A stretch of DNA of 34,863 nt from Oscillospiraceae bacterium (GCA_902789745.1 CADAPH010000037.1:1-34863); one strand, 5' to 3'; shown: positions 17,012-25,021, counted from the stretch's first letter. Program-made: numbers and translations. Notes: generated from the sequence alone by a model not told the origin.

Positions 17012-18544
17012 ATGAAGCTGACGAAAACCGAAAAAGCCATACTGTTCCTTCTTTTCTTCCTCGGGGCCTGCGTGCGGCTTTACCGCTTTGGCAGCGCGCC
17101 GCCGGGACTGAACCAGGACGAGGCCTTCGCCGCCTACGACGCCTGGGCGCTGCTGCACTTTGGGACGGACAGCTCCCTGCACCCCTGGCCCGTGTATCTC
17201 ACCGCCTGGGGCAGCGGCATGAACGCGCTGGAGAGCTATCTGATGATCCCCTTCCTCGCCCTCTTCGGCGTGAAACCCTGGGTGATCCGCCTGCCGCAGC
17301 TCCTGCTTGCCCTCTGTGCCCTGCCCGCGGCGTATTCCGTGGGGCGGCGCATGGCGGGGACGCGCGGCGGTCTCTGTGCGCTGGCGATACTGGCGCTCTG
17401 CCCCTGGCACATCCTGCTCAGCCGCTGGGCGCTGGAATCCAACATGGCGCCGAATCTGCTGCTGATCGGCCTGTGCTTCTTCCTCAAGGGACTGGAGGAC
17501 GGACGCTTTCTGCCGCTGTCGGCGCTGGCTTACGGTCTCGCGCTCTACGCCTACTCCGCCATCTGGCCGGTGATGCCGCTGCTGCTGGGGCTCATGCTCC
17601 TGTATGCCCGGCCGCGGGTCGACAAATGGCTGCTGACCGCGGGGCTGATCCTCGCGGCGCTGGCCCTGCCGCTGGTGGGCTTTCTCGCGGTCAACTACGG
17701 GCTGATCGGAGAGTTTTCCATCGGCCCCTTCTCGGTGCCGAAGCTGGTGGAGATGCGGGCGGGGGAAATCTCGCTATCCAACATCCCGGAGAATCTGCGC
17801 AATATGGGGAAAATTCTCCTGTTTCAGTCCGACGGGCTCAAGTGGAACAGTCCCGGGCGTTTCGGGCTGTTCTATCCCTTTGCCCTGCCCCTGGGTCTGC
17901 TGGGGCTCGGGGCGCTCGTGCGGCGTCTGGTCATATCGCTGCGCGAAAAGCGTTTCGACGCGGCAATCCTGCTGCTGATCTGGCTTGTCTGCGGGGCGCT
18001 GCTCTCCGCACTCATTTCCGTGAACGTCAACCGCATGAACTTCCTGCTCATGCCCATTGCGCTCACCGTCGCCCTGGGCGCGGAGACGCTGCTGCGGCTG
18101 GCGGGGAAATACGCCCGGGTCTGTGCCGCGCTGCTGCTCACGGTGCTGCTGGTGTTTTTTGGCTGTTTCGCGCGCTATTACTTCACCGACTACACCGATT
18201 CGCTGCGCGGAGAGTTCACCGACGGCTGGGAGCAGGCGCTGGACGCGGCGCTCGCACATGAGGGTACGGTCTACGTCACCGGGGCGCTGCACTACCCCAA
18301 GCTCCTGCTGGCGGCGGAGATGAGCCCGCAGGCGTTCAACGACACGGTCGAATACGAGCGCTATCCCGCGCAGTACCTGAGCCCTCTGCGCTTCGGCCGC
18401 TTTGTGTACTGCGAGGATTCCGCGCCGCCCTTCGATCCGGCGGGCGTCTATGTGCTCTGGAACGGCGCCCCGACAGAACGCTTTGAGCAGGCAGGATTTC
18501 AGGTGGAGCGGTTTGGGTGCTTAGAAGTGCTGTACCGAGAATGA
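17012..18544 (+). CDS. GT-C-type membrane glycosyltransferase (ArnT/PMT-like)
   Basis: 510 residues, about eleven hydrophobic segments and a soluble C-terminal part of ~100 residues. Near residue 35 is PPGLNQDEAFAAYDAW, the acidic first-loop motif expected of GT-C (GT39/GT83-like) enzymes that use polyprenyl-phosphate sugars. PWHILLSRWALESNMAP matches the second conserved loop. Such enzymes decorate surface polymers or proteins; the acceptor is unknown. The ATG at 17012 is preferred over an in-frame TTG at 16997 because it has an SD-like GTGGAGA directly upstream. It lies 11 bases after the COG2509 gene. Confidence 0.85.
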   Translation: MKLTKTEKAILFLLFFLGACVRLYRFGSAPPGLNQDEAFAAYDAWALLHFGTDSSLHPWPVYLTAWGSGMNALESYLMIPFLALFGVKPWVIRLPQLLLALCALPAAYSVGRRMAGTRGGLCALAILALCPWHILLSRWALESNMAPNLLLIGLCFFLKGLEDGRFLPLSALAYGLALYAYSAIWPVMPLLLGLMLLYARPRVDKWLLTAGLILAALALPLVGFLAVNYGLIGEFSIGPFSVPKLVEMRAGEISLSNIPENLRNMGKILLFQSDGLKWNSPGRFGLFYPFALPLGLLGLGALVRRLVISLREKRFDAAILLLIWLVCGALLSALISVNVNRMNFLLMPIALTVALGAETLLRLAGKYARVCAALLLTVLLVFFGCFARYYFTDYTDSLRGEFTDGWEQALDAALAHEGTVYVTGALHYPKLLLAAEMSPQAFNDTVEYERYPAQYLSPLRFGRFVYCEDSAPPFDPAGVYVLWNGAPTERFEQAGFQVERFGCLEVLYRE

Positions 18545-18597
18545 CGGAAAAGGGACTGCAGCATAATAGGATTATTCTCTTCCAAGCAGCATCCCAT

Positions 18598-18750
18598 GTA
18601 GGGACCGACGCCCTCGGCGGCCCGCACGCGGAAATACAAATAGTGAACAATTACGGGCGAATACGCGCAGAAAAATGTGCGTATTCGCCCATTGTCATCA
18701 CAAACATCTGCATGATACCGCCGGGCCGCGTGATAAGCGTCGGCCCCTAC
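18598..18750. repeat. 153-bp palindromic element (GTAGGG(A/G)CCGACGC ends)
   Basis: The ends GTAGGGACCGACGC (18598-18611) and its inverted copy with one change (18737-18750) enclose a strong hairpin. That hairpin has 15-bp arms (18655-18669, 18676-18690, one G-T pair) around a GAAAAA loop. The end regions can also fold on themselves (CCGA/TCGG and GGGCCG/CGGCCC). No coding frame. I recall similar GTAGGGGCCGACGC repeats from gut clostridia. It occupies most of the gap from 18545 to 18818, where nothing else was found. Confidence 0.8.
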
Positions 18751-18818
18751 GGTGAAACGGGTATTTTTACTTTGTTGCGGCTGTTTCTGCTATTTCGCTA
18801 CAGCCCTTATAAATAATC

Positions 18819-18992
18819 TTACCGAAAGCGGTTCTGCTCCGCGTCATAGGCAAAGCCGACGGCTTCCAGCTTCTTCTCCAGCTCTTCGCGGGAGAGATCG
18901 AGATCCTCACACAGCGCGTCGAGGCTGGCGTAATCGTCTCGCAGGCGGGTGTTCAGATAGCTCAGCAGGATCATCGGGTCATTCGGCAGCAT
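18819..18992 (-). CDS. DUF4250 domain small protein
   Basis: 57 residues beginning MLPNDPMILLSYLNTRLRD, the hallmark of DUF4250, a small conserved clostridial family of unknown function. The middle SLDALCEDLDLSREELEKKL looks like a helix-turn-helix, and the end FAYDAEQNRF is also conserved. The start is supported by GGGGGGAG four bases upstream. Its first 14 bases overlap the end of the DUF1275 gene, so it is probably translated by coupling. Confidence 0.9.
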   Translation of the reverse strand: MLPNDPMILLSYLNTRLRDDYASLDALCEDLDLSREELEKKLEAVGFAYDAEQNRFR

Positions 18993-19647
18993 ATTTCTCC
19001 CCCCTTACCTCATAAAGCCGCAGCACCAGCAGGGCCGCCGGGATCACCAGCACGCACCAGACCGCTTTCGTTCCGAAGGCATGCGTCATCCAGTAGCCCA
19101 CCAGCACCGAACAGGCGAACACCAGGTCGATCCCGTAATACTGCAGGCTCGTCCGCAGGGCGACGGGGTCTTTGGTGGAAAAATACTTGTTCAGGTGCTC
19201 GGTCGCGATGCGGAGATTGCCGGTGCACATGGTGGAGGCGAAGGAGTTTTCGCCGAACTTGCGAAAGCTCTCCACCTGCAGGGCGCAGACGAAGGAGACC
19301 GTCACCGTGGCGAGGATGCTGAGACGATCCGGCGGGATGAGGCCCACCAGAAACAGCAGCACGATCTCCATATACAGAATCAGTCGTTCCCAGTCCTTCC
19401 GGATTCGCCGGAGCTGGAGCGAGAGCGTCACGCCCGCCATAAACGCCGCAACCGGCACGAAATACCGCAGGGTCAGCAGGAGGTTTCCCTGGGCGAGATT
19501 GATGCCCATGCGGGCGATGTTGCCGGTCTGGGCGTTGGCAAACACCCCGTCGCGCGTGACATAGGTATAGGCCTCCAGGAAGCCGCCCACCATGGCAAGC
19601 AGGAGGGAGACCCCATAACGGCGGAAGAGCGCCGGTTTGTTTTTCAT
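18979..19647 (-). CDS. YoaK-type DUF1275 membrane protein
   Basis: 222 residues with about six membrane helices. The N-terminal signature GGFLEAYTYVTRDGVFANAQTGNI is diagnostic for DUF1275, a family of unknown (possibly transport) function. The ATG at 19647 (MKNKPALFRRYG) is chosen. There is an in-frame TTG further up without a ribosome site, and the SD for the ATG is also weak. No convincing promoter was seen immediately upstream, where the terminator of the next minus-strand gene lies, so expression may depend partly on read-through. Confidence 0.9.
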   Translation of the reverse strand: MKNKPALFRRYGVSLLLAMVGGFLEAYTYVTRDGVFANAQTGNIARMGINLAQGNLLLTLRYFVPVAAFMAGVTLSLQLRRIRKDWERLILYMEIVLLFLVGLIPPDRLSILATVTVSFVCALQVESFRKFGENSFASTMCTGNLRIATEHLNKYFSTKDPVALRTSLQYYGIDLVFACSVLVGYWMTHAFGTKAVWCVLVIPAALLVLRLYEVRGEKYAAE

Positions 19648-19679
19648 GCAGGCAAATCCGGGCGGCAATGGCTATTTTC

Positions 19680-19716
19680 AAAAAATCGCCCCGGTCTCCA
19701 AAATGAGATCGGGGCG
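19680..19716 (-). terminator. Terminator of the 70-residue protein gene
   Basis: 12-bp stem with one G-T pair (19687-19698 with 19705-19716), loop CAAAAT, followed on the minus strand by ATTTTTTG. It starts 11 bases after the stop of the 19728-19940 gene. Confidence 0.85.
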
Positions 19717-19727
19717 GCGTTCTTTTC

Positions 19728-19940
19728 TCAGAGGATCTTGTTGATCTCGGCCTCGATGGTCTTGGCCACATCCTCGGGGACGATCTTCTTGCTGACGACG
19801 AGGTCGAAGATCTCGCCGCAGCTTTTCTTGTTGAACAGCTTGATGGGGTATTTCATGATCTGGGGCGCGTACTTCTTGATGATTTCCACGCACTGGGGAT
19901 TGGCAAAGCAATCCTTGACGGTCAGGCTTCTGAAATCCAT
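19728..19940 (-). CDS. 70-residue protein of unknown function
   Basis: Probably a compact, helical cytoplasmic protein: MDFRSLTVKDCFANPQCVEI at the N-terminus, two cysteines in the first 20 residues and a third (Cys41) later, and a Lys-rich middle. I do not recognise a characterised family, although small clostridial proteins of this look (TVKDC.. then a four-helix pattern) seem familiar. Strongly supported as a gene: SD TAGGAGGATATC before the ATG, a consensus promoter (19983-20011) and a clean terminator. It is an independent, probably well-expressed unit. Confidence 0.85.
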   Translation of the reverse strand: MDFRSLTVKDCFANPQCVEIIKKYAPQIMKYPIKLFNKKSCGEIFDLVVSKKIVPEDVAKTIEAEINKIL

Positions 19941-19982
19941 GATATCCTCCTATATGGTATTTTTTCCGATTGGGATACTTTG

Positions 19983-20011
19983 ATTTTATCACAGGCCGCC
20001 GGCAGCGTCAA
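19983..20011 (-). promoter_or_regulatory. Promoter of the 70-residue protein gene
   Basis: Minus strand: TTGACG (20006-20011), 17-bp spacer, TAAAAT (19983-19988). Predicted leader of about 35 bases. Confidence 0.7.
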
Positions 20012-20074
20012 CCGATATTCACCCGACGTTCTCTTTCGGCTGAAAGCGTGTTATCCTCAGCACGCAAAAGAGGC

Positions 20075-21322
20075 TCAGGCGTGTGCCTCGAACGACGCGT
20101 GGGGATTCGTTGCCTCGGTCTGTTCGAGCATGGCGGCGGCCCAATCGCTGCCGCCCTCCTTGGCGCGGGTATACCAGCGGCCGGCCTCGTCCAGATTCTG
20201 CGTCACGCCGAGACCGTTCTGGTACAGATAGCCGATCTGGGCCTGTCCCTGGGCGTTGCCCTGCTGGGCGGCGCGGTTGTTCCACTCCATGGCCTTGGCA
20301 TAGTCGGCGGGCACGCCCAGCGCGTTCTGGTACATGTAGCCGATCTGCGCCTGCGCGTCGGCGTAATCCTCATCGGCGGCGATCATGTAGGTCTCCATCG
20401 CCTTGGCGTAGTCCTGCGGCAGGCCGCCCTTGCCGTCGAGATACAGGTCGCCCATGAGCTTCACGGCGGCGAGGTTGCCCGCGTCGGCGAGCTTCTGGAG
20501 CCCCGGCACCGCGCGCTTATAGAGCTCTTCCGCCTTCGCGGCATCCACCTTGCGGGCGGTTTCCACCGCGTACTCGCCGGTGGCGTCGGCGGCGTTGCTC
20601 ACATGGTTGGGCGCAGGACCGTCGTAGAAGGCGGCCAGGCTCATCAGCTCAAAGGGCGTGAGATTCGCGGCGGCGGCAGCCTTGTTTGCCGCGTCGAGGG
20701 CCAGCTCATGCTTCTTCTCCACGCCGTGGCCTTTGGCAAAGCACTCGCTGAGATAGCACATGCTCATGCCGTAATCGGAGGAGGCGGGATCCACCTCGTC
20801 CGCGATGGCAACGAATTTGATATAGCGGCGGGCGGCTTCGTCCTTATCCATGCGCGTGCCCTTGCCGTAATCGGTGGCGTCGGCCAGCAGATAAGCGCAG
20901 CTGGGATACCCGCCCTTTGCGGCGGTCTCCAGATAGCTCATGGCTTTCGCCTGGTTCACGTCGGTGCCGAGCCCCAGATAGTACGCCTTGCCGAGCAGCG
21001 CGGCGACAGCGGGATCGCTTGCGTCTGCGGCGCTCGCCTTTTCAAAGGCGGCCTTGTAATCGCCGCTGTCGAAGAGCGCCTCGGCCTCCTGCGCCGCGGC
21101 AGAGCTCTGCGGCACGACGGAGCCGGTCATCGGGATGGCGGCAGGCTTCGCTTCCTCCTCCTTTGCGCTCAGCTCCGCGGGGGCGGCTTTCTCCGCTTCG
21201 GCCGCGGCCTTTTCGGCGGCCGCCATCCGTACGGAGGCGGGGATGGCCTCGGCCTTCTTTCCGCAGCCGCAGAGCGAAAGCGCCATGACAAGCAGCAATA
21301 CCGCCGCGATTAGTTTTTTCAT
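20075..21322 (-). CDS. Sel1-repeat lipoprotein
   Basis: 415 residues. Lipoprotein signal peptide with lipobox LCGC (lipid Cys20), then an Ala/Glu-rich linker to about residue 75. TPR/Sel1-like repeats fill the rest, e.g. AAVKLMGDLYLDGKGGLPQD, AQAQIGYMYQNALGVPADYA and the near-copy AQAQIGYLYQNGLGVTQNLD. Sel1 repeats form solenoids for protein contacts; the partner is unknown. Located outside the membrane. ATG with AAGGAG. Own promoter at 21377-21405. No strong terminator seen; weak hairpins lie just beyond the stop. Confidence 0.92.
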   Translation of the reverse strand: MKKLIAAVLLLVMALSLCGCGKKAEAIPASVRMAAAEKAAAEAEKAAPAELSAKEEEAKPAAIPMTGSVVPQSSAAAQEAEALFDSGDYKAAFEKASAADASDPAVAALLGKAYYLGLGTDVNQAKAMSYLETAAKGGYPSCAYLLADATDYGKGTRMDKDEAARRYIKFVAIADEVDPASSDYGMSMCYLSECFAKGHGVEKKHELALDAANKAAAAANLTPFELMSLAAFYDGPAPNHVSNAADATGEYAVETARKVDAAKAEELYKRAVPGLQKLADAGNLAAVKLMGDLYLDGKGGLPQDYAKAMETYMIAADEDYADAQAQIGYMYQNALGVPADYAKAMEWNNRAAQQGNAQGQAQIGYLYQNGLGVTQNLDEAGRWYTRAKEGGSDWAAAMLEQTEATNPHASFEAHA

Positions 21323-21339
21323 ATGTTATTCTCCTTCCG

Positions 21340-21357
21340 CAACTGTAAGTACAGTTG
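21340..21357. promoter_or_regulatory. Hairpin in the leader of the Sel1 lipoprotein gene
   Basis: CAACTGT - 4 bases - ACAGTTG, just before the ribosome site of the minus-strand gene. Read on the plus strand it is followed by TTTTTTC and has the shape of a terminator, which would stop antisense transcription leaving the lipoprotein gene. Confidence 0.45.
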
Positions 21358-21376
21358 TTTTTTCAGCAACTTGGTT

Positions 21377-21405
21377 ATTATAGTACGCCCCGCTTACGAT
21401 TTCAA
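21377..21405 (-). promoter_or_regulatory. Promoter of the Sel1 lipoprotein gene
   Basis: Minus strand: TTGAAA (21400-21405), 17-bp spacer, TATAAT (21377-21382). Predicted leader of about 48 bases containing the hairpin at 21340-21357. Between this promoter and the SPFH gene (21406-21605) I see only a weak possible plus-strand promoter: TTGTAC, 16 bp, TATAAG near 21515-21545. Confidence 0.75.
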
Positions 21406-21605
21406 CAGCAATCTGCCGGCAAATCGTTAACATTTTGCAAACCGTTCAACGCTCTATCCGACGTTTTCGGCGCGTATTTGTTCCGCATCCTCGTTCATAA
21501 ACTTTCAGTAGATTTTTTGTACATGTCCTGTTATACTGTATAAGGATATTTTTGCACAGCGATAAGCCGGACTCTGTCCGGCCGATATGGAAAGGAGACA
21601 TAAAC

Positions 21606-22916
21606 ATGGGTCTTATCAAAGCAGCGTTGGGTTCCGCCGGCGGCGTTCTTGCCGACCAGTGGAAGGAGTATTTCTATTGTGACGCGCTGAACAGCGACAC
21701 GCTGGTCGTACGCGGCCAGAAGCGGACAAGCAGCCGCGGCTCCAACAAAGGCAGCGACAACATCATCACCAGCGGCTCCGTCATCGCGGTGGCTGACGGC
21801 CAGTGCATGATTATCGTCGACCAGGGCAAGATCGCCGAGCTCTGTGCCGAGCCGGGTGAGTTTGTCTACGACGCGTCCACCGAGCCCTCCATCTTCACCG
21901 GCAGCCTGGGCGAGGGCGTCAGCATGATCTTCCAGCAGATCGGCAAGCGCTTCACCTTCGGCGGCGAGATCCCCAAGGATCAGCGCGTTTACTACTTCAA
22001 CACCAAGGAGATCGTGGGCAACAAGTACGGCACCCCGTCCCCCGTGCCCTTCCGTGTGGTGGATCCCCGCGCCGGCATCGACATCGACATCGGCATCCGC
22101 TGCTTCGGTGAGTATTCCTACCGTATCTGCAACCCCATTCTCTTCTACACCAACGTCTGCGGCAACGTGACCGAGCCTTATACCCGCGACAAGCTGGACA
22201 ACCAGCTCAAGACCGAGCTGCTGACAGCGCTCCAGCCCGCCTTCGCGAAGATCTCCGACCAGGGCATCCGCTATTCCAGCCTGCCCGGCCACACCACCGA
22301 GATCGCCGACGCCCTCAATGACGTTCTGTCCGCCAAGTGGCGCGACCTGAGAGGTCTTGAGATCGTCGCCTTCGGCGTGTCCAGCGTGAAGGCCAACGAG
22401 GACGACGAGCAGATGATCAAGGAACTGCAGCGCAACGCGGCCTTCCGCGATCCCAACATGGCGGCAGCGCACCTCGTCGGCGCGCAGGCGGCGGCCATGC
22501 AGGGCGCGGCGAACAACGCAAACGGCGCGGCGATGGGCTTCATGGGCATGAACATGGCGGCCCAGGCGGGCGGCGTGAACGCGGCAAGCCTCTACGCCAT
22601 GGGCGGTCAGCCCCAGGTGCAGCAGGCCGCGGCCCCGAAGGGCGACGCGTGGGTCTGCCCCGGCTGCGGCAAGCAGGCCTTCGGCAAGTTCTGCACTGAA
22701 TGCGGCACAAAGAAGCCCGAGACCGGCTGGACCTGCCCGAGCTGCGGCAAGGTGAACCAGGGCAAGTTCTGCGACGAGTGCGGCGCGAAGAAGCCCGACG
22801 GCGCGGCCGTATACAAGTGCAGCAAGTGCGGCTGGGTGCCGGAGGATCCGACCAATCCGCCGAAGTTCTGCCCCGAGTGCGGCGATCCCTTCAACACCGA
22901 AGACGCCGTAAAGTGA
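21606..22916 (+). CDS. SPFH-domain protein with three C-terminal zinc ribbons (YdjI-like)
   Basis: 436 residues. Residues about 20-290 form an SPFH/band-7-type domain of the YdjI ('virion core protein'-like) group, with DWK-type start DQWKEYFYC, FNTKEIVGNKYGT and a YRICNP segment. A low-complexity Ala/Gly/Met linker (about 290-345) leads to three CxxC...CxxC zinc ribbons (C351/C354/C363/C366; C377/C380/C389/C392; C405/C408/C422/C425). Family proteins assemble at membranes. The ribbons may bind nucleic acid or protein. ATG with AAAGGAG. First gene of a three-gene cassette with the zinc-ribbon membrane protein and TPM protein. Confidence 0.88.
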   Translation: MGLIKAALGSAGGVLADQWKEYFYCDALNSDTLVVRGQKRTSSRGSNKGSDNIITSGSVIAVADGQCMIIVDQGKIAELCAEPGEFVYDASTEPSIFTGSLGEGVSMIFQQIGKRFTFGGEIPKDQRVYYFNTKEIVGNKYGTPSPVPFRVVDPRAGIDIDIGIRCFGEYSYRICNPILFYTNVCGNVTEPYTRDKLDNQLKTELLTALQPAFAKISDQGIRYSSLPGHTTEIADALNDVLSAKWRDLRGLEIVAFGVSSVKANEDDEQMIKELQRNAAFRDPNMAAAHLVGAQAAAMQGAANNANGAAMGFMGMNMAAQAGGVNAASLYAMGGQPQVQQAAAPKGDAWVCPGCGKQAFGKFCTECGTKKPETGWTCPSCGKVNQGKFCDECGAKKPDGAAVYKCSKCGWVPEDPTNPPKFCPECGDPFNTEDAVK

Positions 22917-22927
22917 CTTCAATTCGT

Positions 22928-22979
22928 TTTTGCCGCTGTTTCCTCGCGGCAAAAGCCCTTTTGAAAACATTGTTTTCAA
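22928..22979 (+). promoter_or_regulatory. Two intercistronic hairpins in the SPFH/zinc-ribbon/TPM cassette
   Basis: TTTTGCCGC/GCGGCAAAA (22928-22936, 22946-22954) and, directly after, TTGAAAAC-ATT-GTTTTCAA (22961-22979). Both are perfect. They lie in the 88-base gap between the first and second genes and could cause partial termination or protect the upstream mRNA, giving more SPFH protein than its partners. Confidence 0.5.
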
Positions 22980-23004
22980 TCGACTGAAATTGAGGTGAAG
23001 TCCA

Positions 23005-24084
23005 ATGGCAGATCAGATCAGCAATTATCAGTGCCCGGCCTGTACCGGCCCCCTGCACTATGACGGGAAGCTGGGAAAGCTCCTGTGCGACTACTGCGGC
23101 TCCAGCTTCAGCGTACAGGAGATCGAGGCGCTGTACAAGGAAAAGGACGAAAAGGCGGCTGCCGCCTCCGCCCAGGCAAAGGAGAAGGAGGACGACGGCG
23201 CGGCGGGCTGGGCGCAGGGCCTGCGGGCGTACAACTGCCCGAGCTGCGGGGCCGAGCTTATCTGTGACGCAAACACCGCCGCAACCTCCTGCCCGTACTG
23301 CGGCAACCCCTCCATCATACCGGGGCAGCTCAGCGAGATGCTCAAGCCGGACTACGTGATCCCCTTCCGGCTCAGCAAGGAGGACGCGATCGCCGCGCTG
23401 AAAAACTTTTACCGCGGCAAGGTTCTCCTGCCGAAGCCCTTTACGAGAGAAAACCACATCGAGGAGATCCAGGGCGTCTACGTCCCCTTCTGGCTCTACG
23501 ACGGGACGGCGGATGCGGAGATGGGCTTTCAGGCCACCCGCTCCATGAGCGTGACCACCGGCAACACCGTCACCACGACCACCGAGTACTACAACGTCCA
23601 GCGTGCGGGTCTGGTGCACTTTGAGAAGATTCCCGTGGACGCGTCCAGCAAGATGCCCGACGCCCATATGGACGCCATCGAGCCGTTCGATTACAGCGAG
23701 CTCAAGCCCTTCTCCACGGCCTATCTGCCCGGCTTTCTGGCGGATAAATACGATATCGGGCCCGAGGCCTGTTCGGAACGCGCGGAGACGCGCGCCGAAA
23801 ACACGGCCGCGGATCTGATGGCCCAGACCGTCACCGGCTACAACACCGTCATTCCCACCAGCAGGCGCGTGAGCGTGCGCCGGGGCAAGCCCCGCTATGC
23901 CCTGCTGCCGGTGTGGATGCTGTCCACCCGCTGGGCGGGGGAGAACTATCTCTTCGCCATGAACGGGCAGACAGGCAAGCTTGTCGGCGACCTGCCCGTC
24001 TCAAACGGCCGCGCGGCGGCGTGGTTCTGCGGGCTCACCTGCGGGCTCACGGCGCTCTTCTCGGCGATCCTGTACCTGTTTTAA
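23005..24084 (+). CDS. Zinc-ribbon membrane protein (YdjG-like)
   Basis: 359 residues. Two zinc ribbons at the N-terminus (C10/C13/C28/C31 and C78/C81/C96/C99) are joined by a charged Lys/Glu linker. A beta-rich domain follows, with PYDVIPF-like DYVIPFRLSKEDAI, VYVPFWLYDG and LLPVWMLSTRW. One C-terminal membrane helix ends the protein. This matches the proteins often named TFIIB-type zinc ribbon or PriA-like, including B. subtilis YdjG; no helicase motifs are present. SD TGAGGTGAAG. The TAA stop is part of the SD for the next gene. Confidence 0.85.
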   Translation: MADQISNYQCPACTGPLHYDGKLGKLLCDYCGSSFSVQEIEALYKEKDEKAAAASAQAKEKEDDGAAGWAQGLRAYNCPSCGAELICDANTAATSCPYCGNPSIIPGQLSEMLKPDYVIPFRLSKEDAIAALKNFYRGKVLLPKPFTRENHIEEIQGVYVPFWLYDGTADAEMGFQATRSMSVTTGNTVTTTTEYYNVQRAGLVHFEKIPVDASSKMPDAHMDAIEPFDYSELKPFSTAYLPGFLADKYDIGPEACSERAETRAENTAADLMAQTVTGYNTVIPTSRRVSVRRGKPRYALLPVWMLSTRWAGENYLFAMNGQTGKLVGDLPVSNGRAAAWFCGLTCGLTALFSAILYLF

Positions 24085-24097
24085 GGAGGGAGGCGGC

Positions 24098-24928
24098 ATG
24101 AAAAAAAGGCTTTTGTGCTCCCTGCTGCTGACCCTCGCGCTGCTGCTGTCGCTCGGCGTATGTGCCCACGCGGAGGCGCGGCTCGACTATGTCAACGACT
24201 ATGCGGGCATCCTCTCGGACGACCAGCGGCAGACGCTCAACGACAAGGCGGCGGAAATCTCCAGGCAGTATGACTGCGGCGTGTATGTTGTCATCGTCAA
24301 GGATTACAGCAGCTATGTCCGGGGCAATATCGAAAACTTCACCGAGGAGGTTTTCCACAGCTACGACCTCGGCTACGGCGCATCGGAGAACGGCGTCATC
24401 CTCGGCCTGAGCATGGACGACCGCGACTACGATATTTATGCCCACGGCAACTTCGGCAACGCCGCCTTCACCGATTACGGCAAGCGGCAGCTGGCCGACA
24501 GCTTCCGCTACAGTTTTCAGCAGAACGACTGGGTGAGCGGCCTGCGGGCTTATCTTGAAAACTGCGGGAACCTGATGCGCAGCGCCAGAAACGGCGAGCC
24601 TGTGGATATCTGGATCCCGGATCAGGCCGCGGGTCCGCGCTTTGACCCCATGAATATCCTCATCAGCTTTGGGGTCGCCCTTCTCATCGCGGGCGGCTCG
24701 GTCTCGGGCTTTAAAAAGCAGTTGAAGACCGCCGTCGCGCAGACGCGCGCCTCCGGCTATGTCCCACAGGGCGGCGTGGAGCTTCGGGTGAAGAACGATC
24801 ATTTCGTCAACCGCACGGTCACCACCAGGGTGATCCCCCGCGAGACGCAGCACCGCTCCGGCGGACACTACGGCGGCACAAGCATCAGCGGCAGCCACGG
24901 CGGTTCCCACAGCAGCGGGAAGTTCTGA
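24098..24928 (+). CDS. Secreted TPM-domain membrane protein (YdjH-like)
   Basis: 276 residues. A signal peptide (to about AHAEA, residue 26) is followed by a TPM domain (about 28-170) that opens with the family's typical YVNDYAGILSDDQRQTLNDK. A membrane helix lies near residues 190-210, and the tail ends in Gly/Ser/His repeats (HGGSHSSGKF) as in many TPM proteins. TPM domains have been tied to photosystem repair phosphatases in plants. In Firmicutes they occur with SPFH proteins at the membrane; activity here is unproven. SD AAGGAGGGAGG. Last gene of the cassette, closed by a 20-bp hairpin terminator. Confidence 0.88.
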   Translation: MKKRLLCSLLLTLALLLSLGVCAHAEARLDYVNDYAGILSDDQRQTLNDKAAEISRQYDCGVYVVIVKDYSSYVRGNIENFTEEVFHSYDLGYGASENGVILGLSMDDRDYDIYAHGNFGNAAFTDYGKRQLADSFRYSFQQNDWVSGLRAYLENCGNLMRSARNGEPVDIWIPDQAAGPRFDPMNILISFGVALLIAGGSVSGFKKQLKTAVAQTRASGYVPQGGVELRVKNDHFVNRTVTTRVIPRETQHRSGGHYGGTSISGSHGGSHSSGKF

Positions 24929-24951
24929 CGCCGGAAAATTCCATACGGACG

Positions 24952-25015
24952 CACAAATATCCCCGCAGAATCCGGAGCGGTTTCCGTATTCTGCGGGGAT
25001 ATTTGTGTTATTATT
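24952..25015 (+). terminator. Terminator of the SPFH/TPM cassette
   Basis: A perfect 20-bp stem (24952-24971 with 24988-25007) encloses a further CGGA/TCCG pairing, and is followed by TTATTATTTG. The stem is unusually long. The minus-strand side lacks a T-run, so termination of the convergent GH3 gene here is less certain. Confidence 0.85.
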
Positions 25016-25021
25016 TGCCGT

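Noticed and set aside
19970..21313. 447-codon plus-strand frame opposite the Sel1 lipoprotein
   Set aside because: Repetitive appearance arises from the Sel1 repeats read on the other strand; no start signals.
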